Assembly (NCBI GenBank): GCA_047967505.1
Contig: CM106538.1
DNA from: Dipteris shenzhenensis
Taxonomy: Eukaryota > Polypodiophyta > Polypodiopsida > Gleicheniales
DNA: 64,000 bases
Direction: 5' to 3' (one strand)
Shown here piece after piece: positions 21,501-32,100 of the stretch. Made by a program: the position numbers and the translations under genes. The notes under the pieces are model-generated. The model had not been told where the DNA came from, ran no database searches, and saw only the letters and a program-made list of their open reading frames with translations. Each line of letters begins with the position of its first letter. Within the stretch, counting starts at the first letter, position 1.

Positions 21501-21780
21501 CTATCTGATTGATATGCGACGACAAAGAGATATATTGATGCGACAGACCAGAGAGCAGCAGGAGGCGATGCCACAGGCTACCGGGGATCGACAGAGCACA
21601 GACACGTGTTACAGATTTCTATGCATCCGAGAGTCAACTACTAGGGAGGCTGAAGGAGAGGAGCTTGATAAGATGAGAGCATCATGGAGTGAGTCTCTGC
21701 CACAATGCTGCTAGACGAGAGACACACACTCCACATGTGAGACGGAGAGGGACCAGAGCACGCACGATCGAGGTCCGGTC

Positions 21781-22266
21781 TATCGATTGCCTTCAATGCT
21801 AGTGAGTAGAACTGCTTTCTTATCATCGTCACCAACTTGAGCTTCAAGAGCCTCAAGCTGGTGGATGATAGAACTCAAGGTACTAAAGTGTACTATCAAA
21901 GGTTGATCTTCATTCACTCGCAAAGAAAAGAACTTTTGCTTCAAAAATACCTTGGAGTTATTGATTTTGTGGGCGAAGAGCTGATCCAACTTGTGCCATA
22001 TTTCTTTGGCGGTCTTGTTGAGGTCGAGATGGTGAATAAGACTATCTGTGAGGACCAAGCCAATATGTGCAAGTGCTTTGTCATTCTTATCATCCCAAGT
22101 CTTGAGTGCTGGAGTTCCCTCTTCTCCTTTGGGCCTTGGTTTAGTTCCTTTGACAATGCCCCAAAAGTCCATCTCGCATGAGAAGCAGTGGAAGTTTAGT
22201 TTGCCAAGTTGGGAAATTAGTGCCGCTGAATTTCTCAACCACAAACATATTCTTGTTTACCTTCAT
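21781..22266 (-). pseudogene. Ty1/copia gag (UBN2-type) fragment
   Basis: ATG at 22266 begins MKVNKNMFVVEKFSGTNFPT, the FxGxNFxxW start of copia gag. After a one-base shift near 22160 the frame continues with DFWGIVKGTKP, then KNDKALAHIGLVLTDSLIHH, AKEIWHKLDQLF and SIIHQLEALE. It stops abruptly at 21781, at the edge of the LINE, so zinc knuckle and pol are missing. The nearest minus-strand copia LTR and primer-binding site upstream are at 29021-29366, with other insertions between. Confidence 0.88.
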
Positions 22267-22469
22267 AGCTATTGGAAACCCTGACAAGAATTAGGGTTTA
22301 TAGATTAGGGTTTTTGCTGCAGGAATTAGGGTTTGCTGTAGCAAGGTTAAGATCAGCAAAGATATGCTGTCCTAGCCGTCAGAACAGCATCAAACAGGTT
22401 TGTTTCAACACAAGCTCCGATCTTCTTGAAAAACCAAACCTTTAGGGTTAGGGTTTGCTGTAGAAGACA
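22267..22469 (-). other. Probable copia leader
   Basis: Short sequence with several TTAGGGTTT-type runs between the gag start and the L1 that begins near 22470. No primer-binding site is present, so the leader is cut. Confidence 0.4.
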
Positions 22470-25400
22470 CCCGAAATTATTCTGACAGCTCACTTATGGA
22501 GGGTCTCATACATGTAATCCCAAAAGGGGAGTACAGAAATTTAGTGTCGCAATGGAGACCCATCACTCTATTGGGCACTTGTTACAAAATCCTAGCGAAA
22601 GCAATGTGCCTGCGGTTGCATCCCTTTCTCCTTGATCTTATTCATGATACGTAGATAGGGTTTGTTCATGGCAGAAGCATTTTTTATAATATATTCTCCT
22701 TTTGAAAGTTTCTGAGTGGGCCATGCAGAAGAGTGGTCAAAATCTTGCAATTCTACTCCTGGACTTTGAAAAAGCCTATGACAAGGTAGATTGGGACTTC
22801 TTGGAGGCACCCTTCATCACTTTGAATTTTTAGATTCATGGATGAGAGGGGTCTCAGCCTTGTACAGGTGAGCCCGCAGCCAGGTGCTCATAGGAGGGGT
22901 TAGGGGAGACGGGTTTCATATTTCTAGATCAGTCCATCAAGGATTCCCTCTTGCCTCTTTTCTTTTTCTCTTTGTGGCTGAGGCTATGAGCATTTTTCTT
23001 AGGTCTTGAGCTGACATTCTTGGGCTCATACTTCCGCTCAGACGGGAAGAGGACCTCGTGGATTACGAGTTAGCTGATGACACTGCTATCTTCTTGGAGG
23101 CCTCTCCCTCTCACTTCCTTTAGGAAAGCTATTTGTTTTGTATTGCAGTAGGTGCTCACATCAATTGGAACAAGTCCAATGGCTTTTGGATCTGTGACGA
23201 TGACACTCTAGATTGGGGGGCTGATTTGGATTTCACATGGATTCAGAGGGGGGTGTCAGTCAGATACCTAGGATGCCACGTCATTTGGGTATCTCTTCTT
23301 CGCAACAGTTTGCTCTTGTGTTGGAGAGCATTAGGAGGAAACTCCTTTTTTGGAGTTCAGCTAGACTGGACCTTGCATCCAGAGTGGTGGTTGTGAACCA
23401 GGTTTTGTTGGCCACAACCTGCTATGTGTGCTCCTGTTGGTGCAGTTTCAAAGATTGTATCACTTGGCTCATAAGGCCTATCATGAATTTGTATGGAGCG
23501 GGCTAGATGGGACTTTAGACACTATTGCCAGACATGGTTGCCTTCATTCGACGTACGTACCGTACTGTACCGTTCGATCCATACGTTATGTTCGTTTTTT
23601 TTTTTGGGGTTTTGCGTTCGTTTGTTTCTGATGGCGTTTTGTTATTGGTGGTGGTTCTGCCAAGCTGATTTTGGGCCTCCCAAGTGGCAAGGTTCCATAT
23701 AAACCCCCTCTCTCCTCACTATGATCTCACACTAAGCATCTACCTCTCGACTTTGCCCTCTCCATCTCCAATAAGTGACAAGGCTCAAGCTGCATCAAGC
23801 ATCTCCATCTCTCTCCCTCTTTATCTCCATCAAGCACCTATATAACATGTTTGTACAAGTTTTAAAGCTTGTACAAGTACCTACTCCAAAACTCTAAAAT
23901 CTTTGTTTTTTTTTTGGGGGTATCGAACGTACCATCGGTCATATGCCTAAGATTTTTTAGGTCGTTTAGTACCGCACTAATATTGAATGATACGCATCGA
24001 ACGTGATCATACGCTGGCAATCATGTTGCCAGAGTAGCTTGGGACACCTTGATCCTTCCCACACGGGAGGGGGTTCTAAACATCATACATCCAGACTTGC
24101 AAATGTAGGGCCATGCTTTGCAAGTTTGTGGTTGGAAGACTTATGCCTAGGGATGAGCCTTGGAAAAATTTCTTCATTTACCGTATTCAGGCTTGCAGCC
24201 CCTCCTCAGGGGGAGATTGGATGGACAGCACCAGATGGATCTTCACCTCAGCCCGTCTCAAGTCTCCTTCCTCCCCGCTTACGGTTGTGATTCTAAAGGC
24301 TTGGGCCAGCTTCAGAAGTACCCTTTGGAGAGTTCCTCTCTGATTATGTGGAATGACAGTATACTTGATGAACATGGTAGGCAGCTTGGTATTTCTCCAC
24401 TATATGCAGTGGTCCAGGTAGGAGAGAGGCCTTGCCGCCTCCGTAGGTTCTTGGAAAGACATCAAGAGGCTTCCAGCAGTTTGTCAACAGCAAACGGTTA
24501 GAGGATGTGCAGGGAGGATACTTCAGATTGATGCAGCCCTTCCCCTTGATTGGGTGGATACAGATGACAGGCCCGTCGTTTGTTCCGTGTGGATGGGGGC
24601 TTTCTCGAGGACATGCATTCCTCTCCAGGTTATAGCTTTTTTGGGAGCACACGAGGATGCCTTGGTTTTTTTGATGTACATGCAAGTGGCATGCTGGTTA
24701 TTTCTTTAGAGGATATTCTTTTGGGCATGCCTTTTCAGCCTATTAGGATCATAGGCTTTTTGGATCAGGGCAAGGACTTTGCATGGCAAATTGATCCCAG
24801 CCCTCGTCTTTCTCTTCCGGGTTCTTGGACGTTGTGGCTCTTTGGAGGAGTCCCCATAAAGTTTCTTCAGTGGGACCCCAGAGAGTGGGAATGGATTGTT
24901 GCAAGGAACCAAGAGAAGAGCTTTCTTTTTTTTTGGTTACATGGTTAGTAACGCCAGGAAGTTTTTGATCAGCTGTAGAGGTTGGAGACCTTCTAGGGCC
25001 CCTCATATCACATTTCCACTGATTTGCAGAGGGTCTTCTGGTGGAGGCTTTGGAGATCCTGAAGAATAGAAAGGTCACTCTATTTTTTTGGCTTTCTATT
25101 CATGGAGGGATTGCAGTGAAGAGGTGTTGGGGCAGACCCCACTTGTCCTAGGTTCTCGTTTGTTGATAAGTCAATTCATCATTGTCTATTGGACTGCAGG
25201 CATGTGAGAGCCATTTTGATGGGAATTGCCAAGGTTCTTAGTACTTTTGCTCCTTCTCGTTTCTTCATGACATGGGGATCAGTGGCTTGGCTCTCCTTGT
25301 CAAGCCCTCAGGTCTTCTATGAGTGGCATGATGCTTCTTGGTCCTTATCGATTTGACGTCACCTAGTCGATACTTGCTCTTTGGAGGATGTGCCTATCTT

Positions 25401-25653
25401 CCGCTATAGACCAGTACATGCTGATGGGGATACTGCTTGGGAGATAATGGCTAGCATTACTACTTGGCAGATTTGGAGGGCTAGATGCACAGAGGCCTTA
25501 GACGGATATCAAGTCCATCCCTCGCACACCCTAGCCAGTATTTGGGCTGACACTGATAGAGAATGGAGGGGTTCTCCCTTTTTCTTAGAGACTATAGCAG
25601 GGTTGAGGTGGCACTTTCAGCCTCAACCTTGGTTTCTTTCGAGCTCATTTTGA
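22470..25653 (+). pseudogene. L1-type LINE ORF2, RT to C-terminus
   Basis: The copy begins inside the RT. WRPITLLGTCYKILAKA appears at about 22550-22605, GFVHGRSI near 22660, motif A LLLDFEKAYDKVDW (22755-22800), motif B RSVHQGFPLAS (about 22930) and motif C LADDTAIFLEA (23068-23100). A VRYLGCHV-type segment and NQVLLATTCYV follow. A 479-bp element interrupts at 23543. ORF2 resumes with ARVAWDTL (24025 onward) and runs to a zf-RVT/IWRARC-like end and a TGA at 25651-25653. The endonuclease domain is absent (5' truncation). Many stops and shifts are present. The end abuts a minus-strand L1 ORF1. Confidence 0.85.
23533..24030. mobile_element. About 480-bp insertion in L1 with near-duplicate 9-10 bp flanks
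   Basis: CATGGTTGCC (23533-23542) and CATGTTGCC (24022-24030) flank a 479-bp segment. Collapsing the flanks restores the L1 coding line into VARVAWDT. The ends carry partly inverted motifs: GTACCGTTCGATCCATACG near 23565 and the reverse of GATACGCATCGAACGTGATC near 23990-24010. The interior has TATAAACCCC (23698 onward) and the palindrome CTTGTACAAG. A 9-10 bp duplication with imperfect inverted ends suggests a non-autonomous Mutator-like element. A TG...CA LTR is not seen. The class call is tentative; the insertion itself is well supported. Confidence 0.6.
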
Positions 25654-26805
25654 GTTTTTGCTCTTTAAAAATGGGTTAAGAACCCTTTTGTTGAGCCCAC
25701 ATGCTAAATCTCTACAAGTAGGATCATATATGTAGACGGGCACAAGATTCAAGGTCTCCTTGATCAAGAGAGCAGTTTCCCCCTTCTCGGTAAAGAGATA
25801 GTTGTTGCTGAATAACTTGTAGGCTAGTACCTCTAGCCCTTCCAAGTCTGGTCTCATTTTTCCAGCTCCTTAATCGCCCAAATGTCTGACTTGCATGCAT
25901 GCAATATCCTTTTCACCAAACTCTGTTTCCATCTAGAGCATATTCGTTTCACATTCCATGTCGACGTGATGATGGGAAAAGAGAATGTTGAATGCTTGCT
26001 CATCATCAAGAGCACTGCCTTATTCCATCTCCTTGGCCAATGGGGCAAATACATTAACAAATGCACTACCTTTTTGTACCCTACCCTTAGTGGCCCAAGT
26101 GAAACCTTTTTATTGACACTCGCTTTGGCGGACTCTTTCTACATGCTGCCACCTCATTTTTGGACCTGTGGCTTGAGAGTTCTCTCCATTCCACTATTCT
26201 GTTGTTGTCGTCAGCCACTGCTTACCCTTTTGACAACGGAGTCTCCACCCTCGATTCCTCACTAGAGATCTTGAGGTTCTTTCCACACCATCGCTTTGCT
26301 TTGGACTATCATGTAGCACTTGCTTCGACATTTCACCCTTCTGTAATTGTTATGTGTCACTCCTTTTGCTTGTATCTCACTGATGCTATCTTTCTTTTCA
26401 ACATTCCTCGGGTTGCATGTGTCAATAGATGCCTCCAATACCTCCCAGCCAGCTCCATTTCCGGATAGACAATCCCTTGCAAAATGACCACATCTCTTAC
26501 ACAAATAACACGCATCTGAAAACATGTCGCCAAAATGCACCTCCACAAACACTTTCTAACCATTTAGCAGTAACAAATACTTTCCTTTCTTCTGTCCCAA
26601 AGTATGGTGACGACCTTTTCGGTTGAATCGGACGAATACAAAATATCTCCTCAAAATCCAAGCAACTCATTAATGTTCGGGAAATGAACCCAAACCAAAC
26701 ATTCAGACTGCAAAACCTCCTTGGGCGTGAAAGCACTCCATGGAATGGTAAAGACCAAATTACCTCTACAACCAACGGAGCTCCAGAGGAGCCAATCGAG
26801 CTCAC
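25645..26805 (-). pseudogene. L1-type ORF1 (DUF4283-like plus CCHC knuckle)
   Basis: Minus-strand translation in two frames. An N-terminal segment (VVEVIWSLPFHG, then FCIRPIQPKRSSPYFGTEER) resembles the DUF4283-type RNA-binding region of plant L1 ORF1. It is followed by a CX2CX4HX4C knuckle, CYLCKRCGHFARDC (about 26460-26505), and a long low-complexity tail ending at 25645. It lies tail to tail with the ORF2 remnant that ends at 25653. In a normal L1, ORF1 precedes ORF2 on one strand. The knuckle is clear; the DUF4283 call is moderate. Confidence 0.6.
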
Positions 26806-26809
26806 ATGG

Positions 26810-28803
26810 TGAACAACAAACTGAAAGTCGTATTCCCTATTTTAAGGGGGTTTCCTCATGCACAGCATGATGTATTTCCGCTTTGAGCTTGCTCATGCAG
26901 GTATTTTTCATACTTAATAGAAGTCTTTTTTAAGGGAAAACAAATTCTGACAACAAATCTGCCGATGCAGACCTGTTTTTCTGCAAGAAAGGAGTCGCCT
27001 TCGAGGGGGCTCACTAGTAGGAGTGCCTGGCTGTCAAAACAGCCCCAAAACCTTACTCAAAATGATTCGAAACACCCGAAACCTGCTGTAGATAAGTCGA
27101 CTGGTAGAAGGAGGTGCTGCAGCAGACAGAAACAGCAAAAAGAGCAGTCACCTTTCCAAGAGAAAGCCCCGGGAGTGCACGAAAGTAGGTGTCTAGGACT
27201 GAAGCAAGGAGAAGATGCTGTCACAGGTAAAAAACAGGTTCAAAACAGGCTGCCTTTTCTGAGACATGCCTTGGAGCTGCACCCCAAGGCCCTAGGAACA
27301 GTCGCCTATTTGGGAGAAGCCTCCACGAGCGCTTCTTGGGTCGAAAACAGGCTGCCATTGAAACCGGCCTTCGATAAACAAACGGGCAGTTATCTTCTTC
27401 TACTCATAAATGGCCACAATGCAAGCTTCAGTCACTTCAATCACTTAGCACGACTTAGAAACAAGCTTCAACAACAACAAAGGTGAGGCTAGAATGCCCC
27501 TGCTCAATGAAAATAGTACACAATGCACCCACTGGCCCCAAATGCCTTGGCGCCCCTTACGGTATTTATTTGATGCTTCTGAATGGAAATGCTTTACAAC
27601 AGGGGTTCAGCCCTGCACTGCTCCTCTCTGCAAATTCTCTACTTGTCTTCAAGGCATCTAATCCAAGTGCACCACTAGAATTCCCACTGGCAAGGCATAC
27701 TCAGGCTTCACTTCTGATCTGACCCAACTTAGAGGCATTCATGCATTCAAACCACTGGCAAACTGAGCTCAAGGCATCCTCAAGGCTATCACATGCATCC
27801 ACACTGTCCTTCGGCCTTCCACAGGATCACCCTTGCCTCCGGGTGCTTGCTAGAACTTGTAGGAGTCCGGAAAGAACTGCAAACAACACGCATGCATTGC
27901 AAAAAGCTGCAAAGCAAGAAAGAACAAGGAGAAACAGAACTTGGAACCAACTCCTGCTATCTTTGGCAGAGGGGCGAGCTCCTTCCTCGCACCTATCCTC
28001 TGTCCACGCTCCCCGCAGGGTGCAGGTGTCTTCCAGCAATCAGGAGAAGAGAGAAATGAAGGTAGAGAGCGGAGGGTGAACAAGAAAGAGCTGTAGAGGA
28101 AAGATGGTCCATAGATTTGTCCCGAAATGATTGCCTCGGGATCTGTGCCTGAGTCCTTCTAAGAGAGGGTGCCAGAAGCAACAGGGAAAGTTCCTCCTGC
28201 AGCCTGTACTGGTCTAGAATAGCTCCAGAAGCCACCACGTAGCCAGAAACACGTGCAGAAAGGTCCAACTAAGCAAAAGACAACCCTGGGCACCTGTTGG
28301 GAGGCAGCTGCACACGCCCGTACGGATGTCCGTACAGCCCGTACGGATGCCTATACAATCCATACGAAAATTTTTGAAAAGTTCAAAAAATGACTTCTAG
28401 CACTTCCTAGAAGTGCGTACTAGCCTAGGAACAGCCAAAACAGGCTTAAAACGGCTGAAACAGGCTTGAAACAGCTCAACGAGCTCAAAAACTGCACAAG
28501 AACAAATGAAGACGTCGAACACCTGTGGGAGAGTGAGGGGAGAGAGATGGAAGATGGGGGAAGGGCATGCATACACATGCATGACAACTGGCACCTCCTC
28601 CTTGCCATTTGTCCCTTCATTAAAGTCCTAACCCCCATACCAAGGACAACGTTGGTTGTCCTTGGGCCCAACTTTTAGACCCCTCTTTTAAAGCCTTTGC
28701 CTTGCTCCTAGGACCTAGTGGTGCACCTAGACTTTAGTCCTAGGAACTTCTAGGAAGTGTGCACATCCTCTAGCCAGTCCCTCACGACCAAACCATTACA
28801 ACA
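26810..28803 (-). other. Unassigned GC-richer block, possibly a large LTR or leader
   Basis: Composition changes here. The plus strand has a 173-codon open frame (26965-27486), Gln/Lys/Ser-rich with no known domain. On the minus strand a TATA-like TTTAAAAGAGGG lies at 28683-28694, and the block ends at 28803 with ...TTACAACA. That would be a TG start on the minus strand, but no partner end or target duplication was found. Two CCGTACGG palindromes sit at about 28318-28345. An LTR is the best guess; it is not shown. Confidence 0.3.
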
Positions 28804-29020
28804 CTTAACCATGGTTAACCTTGGGTTAAGCATAGGTTGAGTTACGAAGATACTTTACATCACTTTTCACGTCCTCATGACAACTATAAACGACCTAAGA
28901 CAGCGACCCCCAGCGATAAAAGACCAAGTTTTTGCAACAAAAGTGTTCTCGAAGGGTGGAGAGCGTGACGGGAGAGAGGGGAAGTGAAGGAGACGCTGAG
29001 GTAGGTTGGAGGTAGGTCTC
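28804..29020 (-). other. Probable copia leader downstream of the primer-binding site
   Basis: This short stretch lies between the primer-binding site and the unassigned block. It contains TTAACC repeats (28806-28835). No gag start was seen before the block interrupts. Confidence 0.4.
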
Positions 29021-29038
29021 GAACCTGCTATGATACCA
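29021..29038 (-). promoter_or_regulatory. tRNA-iMet primer-binding site (one mismatch in the core)
   Basis: The minus strand reads TGGTATCATAGCAGGTTC immediately after the LTR. TGGTATCAxAGC plus AGGTTC matches the complement of initiator tRNA-Met, with G-to-T at position 9 and one base missing. Confidence 0.8.
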
Positions 29039-29366
29039 TGTTAGAAATAAGGTTTCAAAGGGGAAAGCAAGAGAGCACACGAATTAAATTCATGTATTGC
29101 ATAATGAGAAAATGATTCAATACAATGACTCATATAGGTTAGGGTTACGAAACCTTAACCCTAACGAAGTGGGTCAGTATGATAGAACTGGTGAGGTTAT
29201 GGGTAACAGTTTAATGAGTGTCATCCTGATGGGTTGAGCTAGAGCTATAGTGGGTCTTGATAATGGAGCTTAGAAAATTAGGGTTGGAGACAAACCCTAA
29301 AATGACCAAAACACAAAAACTCACATAAACTTCTAGACTGACACCTAAAACTCTGTATATCCAACA
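29039..29366 (-). repeat. Ty1/copia 5' LTR
   Basis: It is 328 bp. On the minus strand it begins TGTTGGATATACAG and ends CCTTATTTCTAACA, with terminal inverted repeat TGTTRGA/TCTAACA, and abuts the primer-binding site. A CAATACATGAATTT segment precedes the end. The 3' LTR of this element was not found in the window. Confidence 0.8.
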
Positions 29367-30929
29367 CAGCTTGTCTAGGTAAGCTGGTAGGACTGGGTTG
29401 AGTGCCCAAACTGGGCCCCAAGCAGTGTGCCCCAAGCAGTGTGGGTCAACCAATCAACCCAACCCAACCAAGTTCGGGTGAGCCGACCTGGCATAATGGC
29501 CTCGATCATTGAAAGTGGCATGCAAAGCAAGGTTGTGGAGATGAGTTTGACATCGCAGAGACTATGGATGCTGTGTGTACCAGAGTTCATTGTTTGAGGT
29601 TCTTGTATGTGATGTGGTCATTGGAGGATACATGTCGACACAGATCATTACACCCCACTGGAACTCAGTTTAGACTGGCATGGGAAATCATAGCTGAGGA
29701 CATCTCATTTGCTGTTTGAGGAGGTGTGGTCCGAGGATCCAAGCAATTTGGTGCTCTCTCGGAGGTGAGTCCAATAGGCGTGCTGTTGAGGGTCCATGGT
29801 TGCATCTTCATTGGCGTGCTTCTTCAGCGAGCAAATGAAAAACCTGGTAAGAACCGGGCTGTGGCTGGAAAGGCCACATCATATGCCTGTGATGGTCTTT
29901 TCTCAAGATCCCATTGAGGTTGTTCCTTTCCCAAAGGGATTAGCAAGTGGCTAGAGTGACAACACAACATGGGAACTCCATGAAATTTTCTCTAGATCCG
30001 ATCCACTTCCCCCTGCTCCCGCCGCCGTTTTGAAATAGACTCCTATTAACTATGAAAGAAACAGCCCAGGGAAGAAACTCAAGACGTAGATACTTCATAC
30101 ATAGCGTGAAAAACACATGGTTATATACCACTCAAAAAGTATGAGAAAATGAAAACCTGATAAGAACCAGGATTGTGGTTGGAAACGCCACATCATATGC
30201 TTGTGATGGTCTTAGAAAAGAAAGGACAGCGCCTTCACTCTCTCAAAAATCATCCTGCAGACCTAGAAGATCCCTACTTTCTCGACCAAACAACTATCGG
30301 GGTCTGTACAATACCTGTCCAAATATTGGCCGTGGTATGAGATTGGTGGACTTTGGTGCCACCAATAGCCTATGTCCATCTAGATTCCATATATGCTACC
30401 CAGTGATGCTCGCCATAATCTCCTAGCAAGTGTTGACTGATATATGTGCAGATTTATATTGGCATCTTTCCATGAATAGAAAGCAAGACAAAGAGAGTGG
30501 CATTTCTATTCTTGAGGGATTTTGAGACTCAAATTTGAAGGTACTACCACTGAATAACCTCTATGCATTATGCATGTAACATAAATCTCTAGAAGCTGCG
30601 AGCCTGATGCAACGGTCCAAGATTCTCATAGGCATGAATATGCACAAAGAAAAATAGCTAGAAGAGAGCCAATGTTGCTGTGAGGGAAAAGAAGAGGGTA
30701 AAAGACGGCTATACCAGCACCCTTGCATGAGGAAAGTACCCATAACCACTGATAGGCGGAAGGGAGGAGAAGAACGAGAAGGAATCGGGAAGTGGGCAGC
30801 AATAAGCCTGCATGAACTGAGTGCTGCCCCCATGGTTGGTGGATAGGAAGGGTAAGGGTGTGAGATGATTTTATTGCAAGCAGAGTTACTGAGCATTGGC
30901 AAACATAGTTTAATTCTTCTCTATCCGAG
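29367..30929. other. Unassigned sequence with a 62-bp direct repeat
   Basis: GAAAACCTGRTAAGAACC through GTGATGGTCTT occurs at 29837-29899 and 30151-30214 with about 10% differences. The 250 bp between them are unrelated. AAGCAGTGTG is tandemly repeated near 29420-29443. No coding signatures were seen. Confidence 0.5.
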
Positions 30930-32100
30930 CCTTGTAGGACCATTGTGACCCGAGAGATTTGAAGCTCAATCTTGACAAAACCAAGGTTATTATCTTCAAC
31001 AACTTTGTAACCATTCATACACATGGAGATCTCCACGTACTGCAGTGACCAGTCGAGATGAAACTACATTATGTAAGGCTTGGCTTCTTCATGACGACCA
31101 CACCCAAGATAGGCTCACCAGAAACACATTTTTTCTCCATTTTGTCCACCTGGAGGAAGGATAGCCTCCTTCCACCGCCTCCAACCTACCTCCTTCCCAT
31201 CTATGCATACGTATTCTCAAATTTTCCATACTATATCTCTTTTATCCTCATTTTAAAGCTATCTTGCTTCCCTGTCCCTCTTCCCCCCTCAACCATTAAA
31301 GCTCTTTTTGTGAGTAGAAGGTTCACCTAGGTTTTGGTTGAAGTCCCAAAGGCAGTTTTTTATTCACAATCCCAAAGACTATGCATGAAGCAACATGCCT
31401 CTCTTGCGAGAATGGAGTGCTGGTACTTTCAGGCACAATTCCACAAATCTTATGTGCCACTTAAGCTAGCCAAAGTTTGAGCAACTAGGCATCATGGACT
31501 TATGCATCATTCATAGTAAACCTTTCTTTCTGTATCAAACCATGTGCGTAGACTTTGGAGCATCACCTTGATGCTCCTTTCAGATCATGACAGACCTACA
31601 TAGAATTGAGCCAGTAGACTCCCTAAGCTAGTGTTGTCTTCCTCCGTCCAACTTGGCCAAGACCAATGTGAGGGGAGCTAGTATGCATGGGTCATAGAGT
31701 GGTTGACAAGGCTGAATCTATACATGGAGAGAGCACCCCTGCTATTCCAGCATAATTTGTATGCCTTGAGCCTATCTAGATAAGAGAGAATACGATCATT
31801 AGATTAGATCTGTTGTAGCTACAAGCATCATGGTCTTGGACCCAGCTGGCTACGCTTTTGATGAACCATCAGCTCCAAAGGATCACTTTCTTCGCATCAG
31901 ATATCATTTTAGACCATGATGTCTTTGGATACATTTGTCACATGCATTGAGATGACCTTGCGTCAGCTTAGAGTTTCATCACATAGTCTACGCATCAAGA
32001 AAAATTGGGTAGTTTTCTCTCTAGATCAAAGGATATGCCCGGTTTATGTCTCTAAAGGATATGGAGACCAAGGACCATTAGACCCTGAGCCCTAACCATG
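30930..32100 (+). pseudogene. LINE ORF2 fragment (recurrent family, copy C)
   Basis: LKLNLDKTKVIIFNN (about 30962-31005) matches the LTINLGKTKVMNFN region of the 18046 LINE. Later segments match in order: a CFQAHFQEP-like stretch near 31415, CTTTCAGAxxATGA near 31580, and LRQLRVSSHSLRIKK with QRICP (about 31963-32045). Part of the interval (31060-31330) does not align and may be inserted or lost. It is a decayed RT-to-C-terminus copy with no ends defined. Confidence 0.6.

Larger units (their letters stand above)
18046..21770 (+). mobile_element. LINE with ORF1 and ORF2 (recurrent family, copy B, the most complete)
   Basis: About 3.7 kb on the plus strand. A coiled-coil ORF1 with an ORF1p-like C-terminal domain is followed by an apurinic-endonuclease remnant, the reverse transcriptase and a cysteine-containing C-terminal tail. 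The stretch between the endonuclease and RT motifs is much shorter than in active LINEs, so a large internal deletion is likely. Both ORFs carry many stops. No poly(A) or target duplication was found. The right end is set by the copia gag that begins on the other strand at 21781. Related fragments lie at 3050, 30930, 38880 and 41285. Confidence 0.8.

Noticed and set aside
26965-27486. 173-codon open frame as a host gene
   Set aside because: No recognisable domain, low-complexity composition, and a position inside an LTR-like block. Kept only as an unassigned feature.
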